NCBI GenBank assembly: GCA_034437655.1
Contig: DAOTTU010000041.1
Span: 201,051-265,050 of the forward strand
DNA length: 64,000 nt
Reading direction: 5' to 3'
DNA from: J027 sp034437655
GTDB lineage: Bacteria > Chloroflexota > Anaerolineae > Aggregatilineales > J027
Position 1 is the stretch's first letter, and every line of letters starts with the position of its first letter. Below are positions 37,001 to 46,143 of the stretch, in pieces. The notes under the pieces are model-generated. The model was not told where the DNA came from, made no database searches, and saw nothing but the letters and a program-made list of their open reading frames with translations. Both the position numbers and the translations under genes were made by a program.

Positions 37001-40000
37001 AAATGAGGAACAACCAGCCCTGCGTCCAGACTTCAAAGCGCAGACTGGCCGCCGCCCATGCAACCCAGGCGACAATGAGCCAACCAACCAGTTTCCCTGC
37101 TGCAAAGCCACGGTCCGGCAAGCCGGGCAAAATCCAGTGCAACAACGGGAAGGTAAACCACCCCACGACAACCATCAGCAACCACCACACCGCAACGCCA
37201 ATCACCTGATTTTGGTTGATGATGCTGCCACGGTTGAACAGGTCTGACCATGTGCCGCCGGATTGCTGGATTTCTTCTTCTGGATCAGAAAATTGCAGTG
37301 CGTTGGGGCTTGCCGAGGCTGTTGCAGAATCCCATGTCAGGCGATTCACAGGCAAGGGGTCAGAAGCCCCTACCCAGAAGGGAGCATTGGTTGCGTCTTC
37401 GGCGGTACGTAGCGACACGTCCAGCACTTCACGGGCAAGCGCCGGGGAGTAGTCGCTATTTTTGCGGAAAACAAACACCGCCGGGTGATCGTAGACATGG
37501 AAGGCTTCTTCGGCTTCAAACTCTTGTTGCCAACCGAACAGGCCGTCTTTGTGCGGTAGGCTCTGGTCCACCCATGTAAACGGACCAAATTCGGCATAAG
37601 ATGTGAAGACCTCCACCAGATCAAAGCCAAGTTCCTCGTTGAACAACGCTTCATAGTAGTCGTTACTCATTGGCCAGCGCGTTGGGTTGCGGTTGAAAGA
37701 GTCGTAGAAACGATTGCTGCCAATGAACAAATAATCGGTATGGTTAAGCACTTCTAGCGTCAAATCACGCTTATCTGGTTCATCTGGCCAGTGCATTTGC
37801 TGTGTAAAGCCGATGTAGTGCCCGCTGTAGAGATTGACCGCGTTCGAACTCAGATCGCACATACCCGACGGCAGGTCTTTGCTGAAGAACATATCATTCG
37901 GAATTGGGCAAACGGCGTACGGCATCGGGTCATCCCATGCGCCTTCCCACGCGACGGCCGACCCCGCAATGCCAAGCATGTCTTCGGCTTCAAGGAAAAT
38001 GGTGTAGCGCTGTCCGCTTTGCACGGCAAATGGTGTGTCAAGCTGAATCGTCACGGCAGGGCCGAAGGTCAAATGACCATCCAGTGCAGTGTTGAAATCA
38101 CCAGTAATACGCCCCGAAACTTCATTCACCTGCCCGGTCATGTTGCCTGGCTGGTCAGAAAGCGTCACACGAAGCGTTTCCGGGTCAGCGTCGTTGGTCG
38201 GGTCACTGATATGGGGGATCACCAGTTCGCTGATGGTTCCGGTCGTGTTCGCCTCAAAGACGAAATCGAGTACCGTCCCGGCGTCCATGTAGGTGACGTC
38301 ATCAAAGCCTTCTGGTTGTTCAAGAACGAGCGGTTGCGTGGTTGTGACTTCATTGTTGACACGATCGGTGTAGAATGCCGTGAAGTGCCCAAACCCTGCC
38401 GCCTGTGCGGCATCTTCATCGAGTTGCGCTTGCACCCGTGATACAAAGGTCACCGGACCGCCTTCCAGCACTTCAACACGCAATGTATAGCCGGTCACAG
38501 CAGCCGAGTCTGCGGCGGTGATGATCGGTATCGGAGGGTCAAAGCTGACGAATTGCTGCGCCCCAAGCCCGTCTGCGCTCAAGTCAATTTCCAACAGTTG
38601 CGCACCCAACATGCGCCCACCGCTACTACCGCCATCTGACCACACACTGATGCGCAAGCGTTCAATCTCAGGGTCGCGTTGCGGGTCTTGCACAGTATTC
38701 AACGAAACTCCGCTGAGGTCTGACGAGAATTGCGGGGACAGGGCAGCGCTAACCGTTTCGCCCTGCGGCACCGTGCGGATATTGGGAGGCTGCGAACGGA
38801 AATTGTATATAGAAAGATTGACCATGCGTTCACGGCCATCATCAGTTTCAATCCAGATACCGACATCGCCAGGGACGAATTCCTGTGCATAACGCGCCGC
38901 GGCCACTCGCGTGAGTTGGGTCGTGTGGATGTTGCTAAACCCAATACCATACATCACCGTATGCCCAACAACCAGCAGCATTACCAGTCCTGCCGACGCC
39001 AACGCCAGACGCCGGTTAAACTGCTGCGGCATTGCTCGCCAACTGCGCCACGCCATCGTGGTCAGCTCAGTGAGCCCCCACGCCGCAAAGAGGGTTAACA
39101 TTCCGTAAATCGGCAGGAAGTAGCGCATGGTCGTGACCCAATTTTGTCCCAACCAGCCGAAATAGACCGCCACCCACGCCACCGGGATCGCCAACCGCGT
39201 CCAGTCTTGCTTACCACGCAACACCCGCACCAGTGCCCACAACGCCGCGCCCCAGGCGGCCAAACCTAACGGCAAGCCAAGCCCATACAGGCTAATGTTT
39301 TGCAGCGGATAGAGCCACGGCGTACGGTTCACCCACTGATAATTGGGTGGAATGTCAGCATTACCGGAGACGAGGTTCTGCGCCTCAGCAATGTCGTCCA
39401 GCCAGCCCGCGTTCAGTTCAAAGGTGATGAGGTTAGGGCCCAGAAAGGCATGTGGTTGCAAGAATCGAAAGGCAATAATCGTCGCAACGCCAGCCAATAT
39501 TAGGGCCGCACTTAATCGGGTGAAGCGCTGATTACGTTCAAGCCGGAAAACGCGCCAGTCAACGATCACCAGTGCCCGCAGCAGCAACACCAGGAAGATC
39601 AGCCCCACCAGCGGCAGCACATTCACGCGCCCGGCCATCGCTGCACCAAAGGCCAGTCCGAACCCAACCTCATCGCGGTAGCCGAAATAGGTCGAAACAC
39701 CGACAAAAGCCGCCAGCCCAACAACACTGACAATCCCCCACAGCGACATCCCACCAATCACGGCAAAATAGACACCACCCCAGAAGATAAAAAATGGCAC
39801 ACCAATTGCCAGCAGCACATTGGCAACATTACGGAAGCCACCATAGCGCAACCCAGAAGCTAACAGCCCCGTCGCCGTGAAAAACAGCAGATACGCGATC
39901 AGGTTTTCGATACGGGGCGGGATAAGGGTGAACGTGTCGTCGTAGCCGTAATGCGCAAAGGCATCAAACACCCACAATCCAAACGCCGACGCCAGCCACG

Positions 40001-41171
40001 GAAACAGCCCCGCATAGCCTACAAACTTGTGGTACCCAATCTGCCACAATGCACTCAATGCTGCGAGGATGACCAGCGACGCGATAATTGCCTCATTGAG
40101 TACAAATTGCTCACCAGGTAGCCCATGCCCGGCGAGCATCACCCCACCGAGGATTGTGCCCAGGAATCCGAACGGCGCAGCATCGCGGACCGCTGTCGCT
40201 GTATTCCACAACCCCACGCCCAGAAACACTGCCAGCATGATACCGAGTGATTCAATAGTAATGGCGCGGTCGGCCTCGTCCAGCAAACGCAAGTTATGCA
40301 GCCAGATTGCTAAGCCAGTGCCAACCCACGGCAACATGCCGTAACGCTCCCGAATGTTGCTACCATTGTCTAGTATCCGCACCACGAAATAGATAGCCAG
40401 CACCACCCAGAAACTGGTAAAGGCATCGGCTGTCCAGAAGTGGCTTTGCTGGATGGGGAAGGCCGCGAAGGTGTAAAACCCGGCCGCCAACAGGCCCGGC
40501 ACACGCCCCAATAATCGCGCCCCAATGAGGAACACCAGCACAATCACGAGCGTATCAACCACTGAACTCATCGTACGGCCAACGAGGCGAATCTGAGTAT
40601 AGCTGTTCCAGACGGTGGTGTCGGTCAATTCGGATTGCGTTTCGGCGAGGGCGCGGGTACTGAATAGTGGGAATTGTCCATAAACCCAGATGGTTTCGCG
40701 CACCACATTCACGTTCAGTTCAGAGCATAGCGCGTCAAAGTATCCACCCCGGCCAAGCTCTGCACGACGTTCAAAGCGTTCCTGTACTGAAAGACGGCCA
40801 AATTCCTCAGCAGAATTAACGCCGTAGCAGGTCTGAAACTGCTCTTGAATCGACACATCCGAGCGCGCAGCGGGTCGCATCACCGGGCCAGAGCGCACGG
40901 TGCTGGCCATGTCGCTCAGGAAGCGCTCGTCTGGGTGCAGTTGGGTGTAGTCGTCCCAGTTGCGCCCCGCTGAACGCAATGCATAGCCACTGACAACCAG
41001 TATTGCCAGCAGTAGCACCGTCGCAACATCCCACCAGTTGATCGTTTGCCAGAAGGACTGGCGGTGGCGGGGGGGTTGCGGTGCAGCATCTATTTCAGGC
41101 CGAGGGCTATCGTTCCCCACCTGCACATTGTCATCGTAAGCAGTTGGCGTCTCGTTTAATGGTTCTGACAT
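34056..41171 (-). CDS. Giant fusion: GT39-like glycosyltransferase plus DUF2298 (YYY) module
   Basis: At 2,371 residues it is the largest protein in the window. Residues 1 to about 780 are a GT-C enzyme: a cytoplasmic tail, a TM helix (VATVLLLAILVVSGYAL), then Q-L-H-P-D-E-R-F with the Asp-Glu pair, and about a dozen TM helices. Residues about 780-1300 are extracytoplasmic and beta-rich. From about 1313 a complete DUF2298 module begins, with G-E-K-P-M-N-V-A-Y-F-N, I-D-P-W-Y-A-G-G-Y-I-N-Y-Y-Y-W-G-Y, E-M-P-Y-F-T-F...D-M-H-A-H, N-M-V-F-K-F-Y and G-W-D-G-H-Q-S-Q-Q-R, parallel to the protein at 30763. Joining both activities in one chain suggests they act on the same glycan. It lies 35 bases downstream of the 949-residue GT-C gene. 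Confidence 0.87.
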   Translation of the reverse strand: MSEPLNETPTAYDDNVQVGNDSPRPEIDAAPQPPRHRQSFWQTINWWDVATVLLLAILVVSGYALRSAGRNWDDYTQLHPDERFLSDMASTVRSGPVMRPAARSDVSIQEQFQTCYGVNSAEEFGRLSVQERFERRAELGRGGYFDALCSELNVNVVRETIWVYGQFPLFSTRALAETQSELTDTTVWNSYTQIRLVGRTMSSVVDTLVIVLVFLIGARLLGRVPGLLAAGFYTFAAFPIQQSHFWTADAFTSFWVVLAIYFVVRILDNGSNIRERYGMLPWVGTGLAIWLHNLRLLDEADRAITIESLGIMLAVFLGVGLWNTATAVRDAAPFGFLGTILGGVMLAGHGLPGEQFVLNEAIIASLVILAALSALWQIGYHKFVGYAGLFPWLASAFGLWVFDAFAHYGYDDTFTLIPPRIENLIAYLLFFTATGLLASGLRYGGFRNVANVLLAIGVPFFIFWGGVYFAVIGGMSLWGIVSVVGLAAFVGVSTYFGYRDEVGFGLAFGAAMAGRVNVLPLVGLIFLVLLLRALVIVDWRVFRLERNQRFTRLSAALILAGVATIIAFRFLQPHAFLGPNLITFELNAGWLDDIAEAQNLVSGNADIPPNYQWVNRTPWLYPLQNISLYGLGLPLGLAAWGAALWALVRVLRGKQDWTRLAIPVAWVAVYFGWLGQNWVTTMRYFLPIYGMLTLFAAWGLTELTTMAWRSWRAMPQQFNRRLALASAGLVMLLVVGHTVMYGIGFSNIHTTQLTRVAAARYAQEFVPGDVGIWIETDDGRERMVNLSIYNFRSQPPNIRTVPQGETVSAALSPQFSSDLSGVSLNTVQDPQRDPEIERLRISVWSDGGSSGGRMLGAQLLEIDLSADGLGAQQFVSFDPPIPIITAADSAAVTGYTLRVEVLEGGPVTFVSRVQAQLDEDAAQAAGFGHFTAFYTDRVNNEVTTTQPLVLEQPEGFDDVTYMDAGTVLDFVFEANTTGTISELVIPHISDPTNDADPETLRVTLSDQPGNMTGQVNEVSGRITGDFNTALDGHLTFGPAVTIQLDTPFAVQSGQRYTIFLEAEDMLGIAGSAVAWEGAWDDPMPYAVCPIPNDMFFSKDLPSGMCDLSSNAVNLYSGHYIGFTQQMHWPDEPDKRDLTLEVLNHTDYLFIGSNRFYDSFNRNPTRWPMSNDYYEALFNEELGFDLVEVFTSYAEFGPFTWVDQSLPHKDGLFGWQQEFEAEEAFHVYDHPAVFVFRKNSDYSPALAREVLDVSLRTAEDATNAPFWVGASDPLPVNRLTWDSATASASPNALQFSDPEEEIQQSGGTWSDLFNRGSIINQNQVIGVAVWWLLMVVVGWFTFPLLHWILPGLPDRGFAAGKLVGWLIVAWVAWAAASLRFEVWTQGWLFLILLGFFALNAALAWWRRHELLAFVQRRWKHLLFVEVLALVLYLAFIGVRLGNPDLWHDVFGGEKPMNVAYFNAVLRSSIFPPIDPWYAGGYINYYYWGYVLVGAPTKLLGMMPQFAYNLILPTLFSMTGMGAFAVSYNLVQWIRERHAERAQDDETATTTSAASNTDHKPHWREVFGPIANPYFAGIATLLLAVVLGNLGTMREFTRGLSSVGGWRGPAAYEEQLLAREIDNYRQVNGREPNPLEVEAMREDVELSNLEATEEWLNAMWDGLVSVSSGETTMAVPAHRWYWGPSRVIGELSEGRGHNAITEMPYFTFLYGDMHAHMMSMPLQLLVVLILTSEILGAGRRLRGAVPALLALLLLGATAGLLRPTNTWDWPTYMVLSLAGLTFAAWVGQGRLRGDLPPSPLFERLRSYLDVRNLSKLWPLLFVVPLGMALYMGSYLYESRTYESDLQRGEIPLFCQNLDTSRPELIPAACEEFLEPELSLVSALSWGGAGLVIVALAYMAGLVVLGNRFDRDALMQWVGRLAVFGIASVVAIWPYMNRYATAFGEVIEWELDKTPQWTYLTVHGVFIFIITSFFIWQTARWLREHTVADLRGLSLPFLTVIGFIVALIGATMVFGVFGEYRVFISALPLFGWAAVLYLLPHQSHAIRWTYILIGLALGLTMSVEVFALAGDNGRQNMVFKFYMQVWLLFSIASGVALAWLVRSLERWSPSISGVWQMSLAVLLTLALLFPITATQGRWKDRFNADVTPLTLDGMEFMKYAGYSTISTENEMAGRGENAVGFNLRGDYEMIRWLQDNVEGTPYIVEGWQTQYRWTSRISIHTGLPTVIGWDGHQSQQRNLQNFNRLIVNRVNNVKALYDTTDIQEAMNLIEFYDIEYIVVGTFERITYNDILPARPSSEIEAERTMRHGLSPGLAKFDRMVEQGLLEVAYSNHVCVSRDIFEAETCPADQISTDIVYRVVPGATDAVDNVVQASR

Positions 41172-41206
41172 AACGTGTCCAAAAATAAGCTATACAGTTG
41201 TTATGG

Positions 41207-44056
41207 TCATCGTGGTCCGGGTAGACAATTCAAGTTACACCCTGGCCCGGTCGTTTGCGCACCTAACGTTACAGACATCCAGTCCAGCCCTGGCGGCGCT
41301 TCGTAGACCAGAAAATCGGTGTCGCCAGGAATCCTGACCTCACGCAGTCGCCCATCCGGGAACGTTTGTTGTACCCATTCAATATCGTCTTCTTCGGCGG
41401 GGTGCAGATAAAACAGCAGCGGTTGGTCAGGGTTGTACGCATAGGGCGTGCCCTCGTTGCGCAATATAAACGAGAAGACGTCCTCCGCTTCAAGCAAACC
41501 ATTCGGCCAGAACAAGTCGCCCGCCACGCTGCCCAGCACACGATGGTCTAACCAGTGGGCATGATGCACATAAAATGCATTGCCAAAACTCCCGTCACTA
41601 TTGGCAAATTCACGCAGTGGCGCTGAAATCTCGCTGTAGGGTTTCCATGAGCGCTGATAGCCTTGACGATAGTCCTCGAAGTAAACGTCATAATTGCGCT
41701 CACCGATGTTGATGAGCAGCAACGTGATGATACCAAGAGCAACGGCACCATAGGCACCCGCCGGGCGTCCGATGCGCATGGCCTGTGTCGTCAGGAATGC
41801 CAGCGGCAGGGCAGCCATCATGAATACAAAGGGCGCTGTCCCACTCAAGCGCGTGTAGGAGGGGTTTTCGTTCAAGCCGGGCGCGATGGCCAGCGCACTT
41901 GGCAAGATCAGCACAATGATGCCAGCAGGTACAATAACCAGCCCAATATCCCTGAACCGAATCATCACGGCAAGCCATAACACAGCGCCAAGCATAAAGA
42001 GCCCGGCCGTACGCGCATCCAGCGCCGGGTAGCCGCTGGCGTTGGTAATCCATTGGCCGTCACCTTCGTAGGCATAGGTAAAAAGCGCGTCTTGATAGTT
42101 TTGCGCGAAGGCTTGCCACCCGGTAACATTGGCATCGGGGCCATAACGTTCGAGTGACATCGCGTCTACCATTTCAGTGATGGTTGGCCGGCAAAAGTCC
42201 AGGCGGCCTGCGTCGGTCACACACGAAAAATATTGCTCCCCAAAGATACGCCCATAAGAACGCCGCCAGAACTGGTCCGGGAACTCCTCCGAATAGCGAT
42301 ACATCGGCAGGTAAGCCACAATCGCAATGATTCCAGCGACAGCCAGATTAAAACCATAACGAAACACCACCTTCGGCCGCGCTTTCGAATTAAAGATGAT
42401 GGCCAGCACCACCGCCACTACCACCAGTATCGGCAACATACGGTTGGCCTGATAGAAGTATGTCCCCAAACCAAGCACAACGCCCATTAGCGCAAAGTCG
42501 ATACGCCGATTGTCACGCACACCTCGCACCAGAAAGTAGCTTACGATGAGGACGGTCAACGGCGTCAGCACAATGCGCAACCCCAGCCGCGAGAGCATCA
42601 AATGCCAGGAGCTAAGCGCCATCAAGATCGCCGTACCAAGCCCAACCCACGTACCGAGGCGGTCACGTTCGGGAGTCTGGCGACCGATGATTTCTTTGGC
42701 CACCCAATAAGACAGAATGATGCTGAGCATACCTTCGATAACGGTGGCGTATTTTAAGGCGGTGAAGTTGAAGCCAACGTCGAACCAGTCAGCAATAGCG
42801 GCCACCGTGTACATCTGAAAGGCTTCGCGCCCGCCGTTGTTCTCAAAAAACACCGCGTACAACCCGTTATTTACGCGGGTGGCGTCGATGAGTTTTTCAA
42901 TATGGTCGCTGGTCATGTCTGGAGGCACATCGTCCAGCCGATGCAGGCGGAAATAGGCCCCTATTACCACAATCACCAGCAAGAGCAGATGCACGACTCG
43001 TAGATTAACAGACGGGAATTGCCATTGGGGCCAGTCTCGCTTTGCCGCGCGATGATAAAGGTGGTTAAAGTCCACGGTGAAGATGATGAACCAGAGCGCA
43101 ATTGCCCCAACCCACATCGTGAAGCCAAAGCTCGTAAAGATGACGCCAGTAATATCACCTTCAGGGTTGGTCGCAACATTGCGTGAAAAGGCAAGATACG
43201 ACATCAGTACCGCCAGCGGCACCAATGACAATGACGGTGCATAGCGTTCCACCATGCCAAAAGCCCGGCGGAACAACGACCGGCGCGGCCTATCAGTGGT
43301 CAGTGCTGGCTCAGCCTCTAGCGCGGCATCGTCAAAGAGTGGTGGTTGTTCAACATCAGCGGTCGGTGGGGTATCTTGTGCGCGTTCTTCACGGCGTGTC
43401 AAATACCAGCGATAACCAAGATACATCACCCCCATCAGTGCTGAAAGCCCAACCCAGAATAACGCCCCGCCCGTATCGCCTTCTTCACGCATCACCGGGT
43501 CAAGCGCTGCTTCACGAAGGCCGCTGGCCCCAAAGAATGCAAACAGCAATGCCAATGCCAACACAGCAAGCTGACCAAGTTCAGCAAAACGCAGTTGCAA
43601 CACAGAAGCAATAGCCGTAAGCCAGTTTATGTCAGTGGCATTCGCTAGCGCGGCGCGATTTTTTTCATGGCCTGTATAGACGCCATTTATATCAGCAGTG
43701 GCGTTCGGGTTATCCACGGTCGCCCATGTTGACGAGTCACCGGGTTCGGCGGGCTCTGTACCATTGGTCGCGCGATTAGATAACGTCACACGCCACAATT
43801 CGCGCCCAACCCGAAAGGGGCGGAACAGGAACAGCCCCAATGCCTGCGCCAGCGTCAATTCTTCAAAAACAAATGGTTGCGATGTGCCACGAGAGTTCGT
43901 AGTTGTCGAGCGCTCATCACTGGCCACGCTTTTGGATGTTGTCGTGTTAACGTCTTGCTGCTCTCCCTGAGTAGGCGTCAAATCACCACCGTCAGTGGTC
44001 GGGGTGGTGCTGTCGGTAGGTTCAGGGGAAAAGTCTACGGTATGGTCTTCGGACAT
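41207..44056 (-). CDS. GT39/ArnT-like polytopic glycosyltransferase
   Basis: The 949-residue protein starts with a roughly 60-residue Thr/Ser/Asp-rich cytoplasmic tail. Two isolated TM pairs follow (about 160-270), and then a GT-C domain beginning with a helix ending R-L-H-R-L-D-D-V-P-P-D-M-T-S-D-H-I-E-K near residue 377, where an Asp-His replaces the commoner Asp-Glu. Further TM helices follow with the S-W-H-L-M-L-S-R-L-G-L-R motif near residue 485, a characteristic loop of Chloroflexota GT39-like proteins ('s.hfsRig.R'). The C-terminal 150 residues are extracytoplasmic. The N-terminal addition is unusual. It sits between the methyltransferase (13 bases upstream) and the giant fusion gene (35 bases downstream). 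The sugar and acceptor are unknown. Confidence 0.86.
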   Translation of the reverse strand: MSEDHTVDFSPEPTDSTTPTTDGGDLTPTQGEQQDVNTTTSKSVASDERSTTTNSRGTSQPFVFEELTLAQALGLFLFRPFRVGRELWRVTLSNRATNGTEPAEPGDSSTWATVDNPNATADINGVYTGHEKNRAALANATDINWLTAIASVLQLRFAELGQLAVLALALLFAFFGASGLREAALDPVMREEGDTGGALFWVGLSALMGVMYLGYRWYLTRREERAQDTPPTADVEQPPLFDDAALEAEPALTTDRPRRSLFRRAFGMVERYAPSLSLVPLAVLMSYLAFSRNVATNPEGDITGVIFTSFGFTMWVGAIALWFIIFTVDFNHLYHRAAKRDWPQWQFPSVNLRVVHLLLLVIVVIGAYFRLHRLDDVPPDMTSDHIEKLIDATRVNNGLYAVFFENNGGREAFQMYTVAAIADWFDVGFNFTALKYATVIEGMLSIILSYWVAKEIIGRQTPERDRLGTWVGLGTAILMALSSWHLMLSRLGLRIVLTPLTVLIVSYFLVRGVRDNRRIDFALMGVVLGLGTYFYQANRMLPILVVVAVVLAIIFNSKARPKVVFRYGFNLAVAGIIAIVAYLPMYRYSEEFPDQFWRRSYGRIFGEQYFSCVTDAGRLDFCRPTITEMVDAMSLERYGPDANVTGWQAFAQNYQDALFTYAYEGDGQWITNASGYPALDARTAGLFMLGAVLWLAVMIRFRDIGLVIVPAGIIVLILPSALAIAPGLNENPSYTRLSGTAPFVFMMAALPLAFLTTQAMRIGRPAGAYGAVALGIITLLLINIGERNYDVYFEDYRQGYQRSWKPYSEISAPLREFANSDGSFGNAFYVHHAHWLDHRVLGSVAGDLFWPNGLLEAEDVFSFILRNEGTPYAYNPDQPLLFYLHPAEEDDIEWVQQTFPDGRLREVRIPGDTDFLVYEAPPGLDWMSVTLGAQTTGPGCNLNCLPGPR

Positions 44057-44069
44057 TAAACGCCATCCA

Positions 44070-44978
44070 TTAGTTAGTTGCAGGCTTGCGGGCTTTAAGA
44101 CACAAATTAACCGTGCTACGATGCAACGGCTCGTCTATTTTATTCGGCCAGTCAAATAGATTCAACACGGCTAACCCAAGATTGATCGGATTGAACAAAC
44201 TCCCCCGGTTCTGCTCAAACGTCGTGCGGTCAGCGGCTTGTGCCATTCCTTTCGGGAGTGCGCCACTTTCTAGCAAGGGTTTGCCCAAGCCATACACCAG
44301 ATTGTGAATAAATGGGAAGCTATAATGCGTAAAAGCGCGTTCTGCCTCAATCTCGAACCCGGCACCGATCACCGGGCGGCGTAATTCTGGCATGGTATAC
44401 AACCGCACATGGTTTGCCCAGATACCAGCAAGTGGGCCACTTCGAATTTTGGTGTTAAAGAGGGTTTCGAGCGTCTTGTTGATTGGATCCCACAGAAACG
44501 GGTAGTTGGCATTCGGTACAGTGATTGCAATCACGCCACCGGGCTTCAGCACCCGGTAGATTTCTTGCAGCGCGGCGGTGTCATCGCCAACGTGTTCGAG
44601 GATTTCACTGAGAATGACCGCGTGAAAATAATCGTTGGGGAACGGTAGCTGGTAGATGGTGGCGTTCAGTAATTGAATCCCCGGCAAATGCCCGACGTTG
44701 GACTGGGCCTTACGGATAATTTCATGCTCAAGTTCAATGCCGACCATCTGCACGTCGCTGACATAGCGATAATAATTGAGGTAGAAGCCGCGCCCGGTGC
44801 CCGCATCCAGAATCACCGCGTCGGGTTCTGCTGGCGGCGGTACCCATTCAAAAATCGTCTGCACACGCTTCTTAAAGGCCATGTCGGCCTCATTACGAGT
44901 CATTTTGGCGATGGTTTCAGCGTCAACTGTGGTAGGTGGTGGCGAGCCGTTAGGTATTGCCATAACGTCGTTTCCCAT
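44070..44978 (-). CDS. Class I SAM-dependent methyltransferase
   Basis: The 302-residue protein has motif I V-I-L-D-A-G-T-G-R-G near residue 55, the acidic end of strand 2 in V-G-I-E-L-E, and Y-F-H-A-V-I-L-S-E-I-L-E-H-V followed by L-K-P-G-G-V-I-A-I-T-V-P. This is a Methyltransf_11 pattern often found in polysaccharide gene clusters. It may methylate a sugar or the lipid-linked intermediate; that is inferred from context. The ATG at 44978 overlaps the upstream GT4 gene by 29 bases; an alternative ATG at 44963 would reduce that to 14, and no ribosome site decides between them. Either way it is translationally coupled to the GT4 gene. Confidence 0.87.
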   Translation of the reverse strand: MGNDVMAIPNGSPPPTTVDAETIAKMTRNEADMAFKKRVQTIFEWVPPPAEPDAVILDAGTGRGFYLNYYRYVSDVQMVGIELEHEIIRKAQSNVGHLPGIQLLNATIYQLPFPNDYFHAVILSEILEHVGDDTAALQEIYRVLKPGGVIAITVPNANYPFLWDPINKTLETLFNTKIRSGPLAGIWANHVRLYTMPELRRPVIGAGFEIEAERAFTHYSFPFIHNLVYGLGKPLLESGALPKGMAQAADRTTFEQNRGSLFNPINLGLAVLNLFDWPNKIDEPLHRSTVNLCLKARKPATN

Positions 44979-46143
44979 GTCGTGAGGTCATGACCGCGCC
45001 GCGCATGTGTTTCTCATAGCGGTCGATGGTTTCTTCAAAATTAAAGGCCAGCATCACTTCTTCACGAGATTTGATGTAGTGTGCAGGGTCATCCAGAATG
45101 CGGACAACTGCATCACCAAGCGCTGCGGAGTTGCCACGCGGCACAATCTCGCCCATTTCCGTCTCACGGACAGGAACACGCCCGCCGGGGGTATCGGTCA
45201 TGACGACGGGTGTGCCACACAACATCGCTTCGACCTGCACCAGTGCAAAGCATTCCGTATCGCTGGGTAAGACCAGCACATCACACGCCGCATAAAAGTT
45301 TGCCATCGCTTGCTGGCTGGTGATCATCCCCAGAAACACAAGCTGATCATCATATTGCTTGACCAGATACTGGTTTTGTTCCCATGTATCCTCATACGCA
45401 ATGTCATATTCACCAGCGAATATCACCCGTGCGTCGGGGTAGTGCTGGTTGGTGGTTGCCAGCGCCTTGATGAGTAAATCCGGCCGTTTTTCGCGCACAA
45501 AGCGCCCGGCATAGCCAATGATGGGCCCGTCGTTGTGCTGCCATTGGGACCGTAACTCAGCCACGCGCTCGGCATTTGGGTCTGGCATCAATATCGGTGG
45601 AAAAATAATCGACACTTTCTCGCGGAAGGGTTGCAGGTAGTAGCTGTGGTCGGCGTAGTCGTGACTATAACCGATGATGCGATGCGCCCGCCGGGCCATA
45701 AACGCATACATCTCAAATACAAAACGTTCAATAAAGCGGTTAAACATCCCCGACGGCAAGACCAAATCGCCATGATGGGTGGCGATGATACCGCGCCCCG
45801 TCATTTTTGCCAGTGCCGCAATCAAAGCGGTTTCTAGCAACGGTAGGCTCAGCCAGACGACATCATGCTGTTGCAACAAGCCCCATAGCGCCCACGGGTA
45901 GGAGGGCATCACCATCCCTCGGCTAACACGCAACGGAGCCCACAGCCGAATAATCCGCACCCCGTTGATCGTTTCGTCGCGCGGTAGGTCGATTTTATGG
46001 CGGGCCGTTAGCACCGTGACGTTGTGTCCACGGGCCGCCAGTGCTTCGGCAACACGTTGCACATGGATTGAGTACCCAGTACGATGCGGCAAATAATATT
46101 GCAATGCAATCAAGACACGAAGTGGTTGGTCGTGAGTTTTCAA
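44950..46143 (-). CDS. GT4-family glycosyltransferase
   Basis: A soluble or membrane-associated GT-B enzyme of 397 residues that should add a sugar from a nucleotide donor on the cytoplasmic face. N-terminal features are T-G-Y-S-I-H-V-Q-R-V-A-E-A-L-A-A-R-G-H-N-V-T, the usual acceptor-domain opening. In the C-terminal domain, G-Y-A-G-R-F-V-R-E-K-R-P-D-L-L is the donor-site basic loop, and P-S-D-T-E-C-F-A-L-V-Q-V-E-A-M gives the E-x7-E motif of retaining GT4 enzymes. It overlaps the flippase-like gene upstream by 4 bases (ATGA) and the methyltransferase downstream, a strong sign of an operon. It is the only clear nucleotide-sugar-dependent transferase in the cluster. Confidence 0.93.
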   Translation of the reverse strand: MKTHDQPLRVLIALQYYLPHRTGYSIHVQRVAEALAARGHNVTVLTARHKIDLPRDETINGVRIIRLWAPLRVSRGMVMPSYPWALWGLLQQHDVVWLSLPLLETALIAALAKMTGRGIIATHHGDLVLPSGMFNRFIERFVFEMYAFMARRAHRIIGYSHDYADHSYYLQPFREKVSIIFPPILMPDPNAERVAELRSQWQHNDGPIIGYAGRFVREKRPDLLIKALATTNQHYPDARVIFAGEYDIAYEDTWEQNQYLVKQYDDQLVFLGMITSQQAMANFYAACDVLVLPSDTECFALVQVEAMLCGTPVVMTDTPGGRVPVRETEMGEIVPRGNSAALGDAVVRILDDPAHYIKSREEVMLAFNFEETIDRYEKHMRGAVMTSRHGKRRYGNT

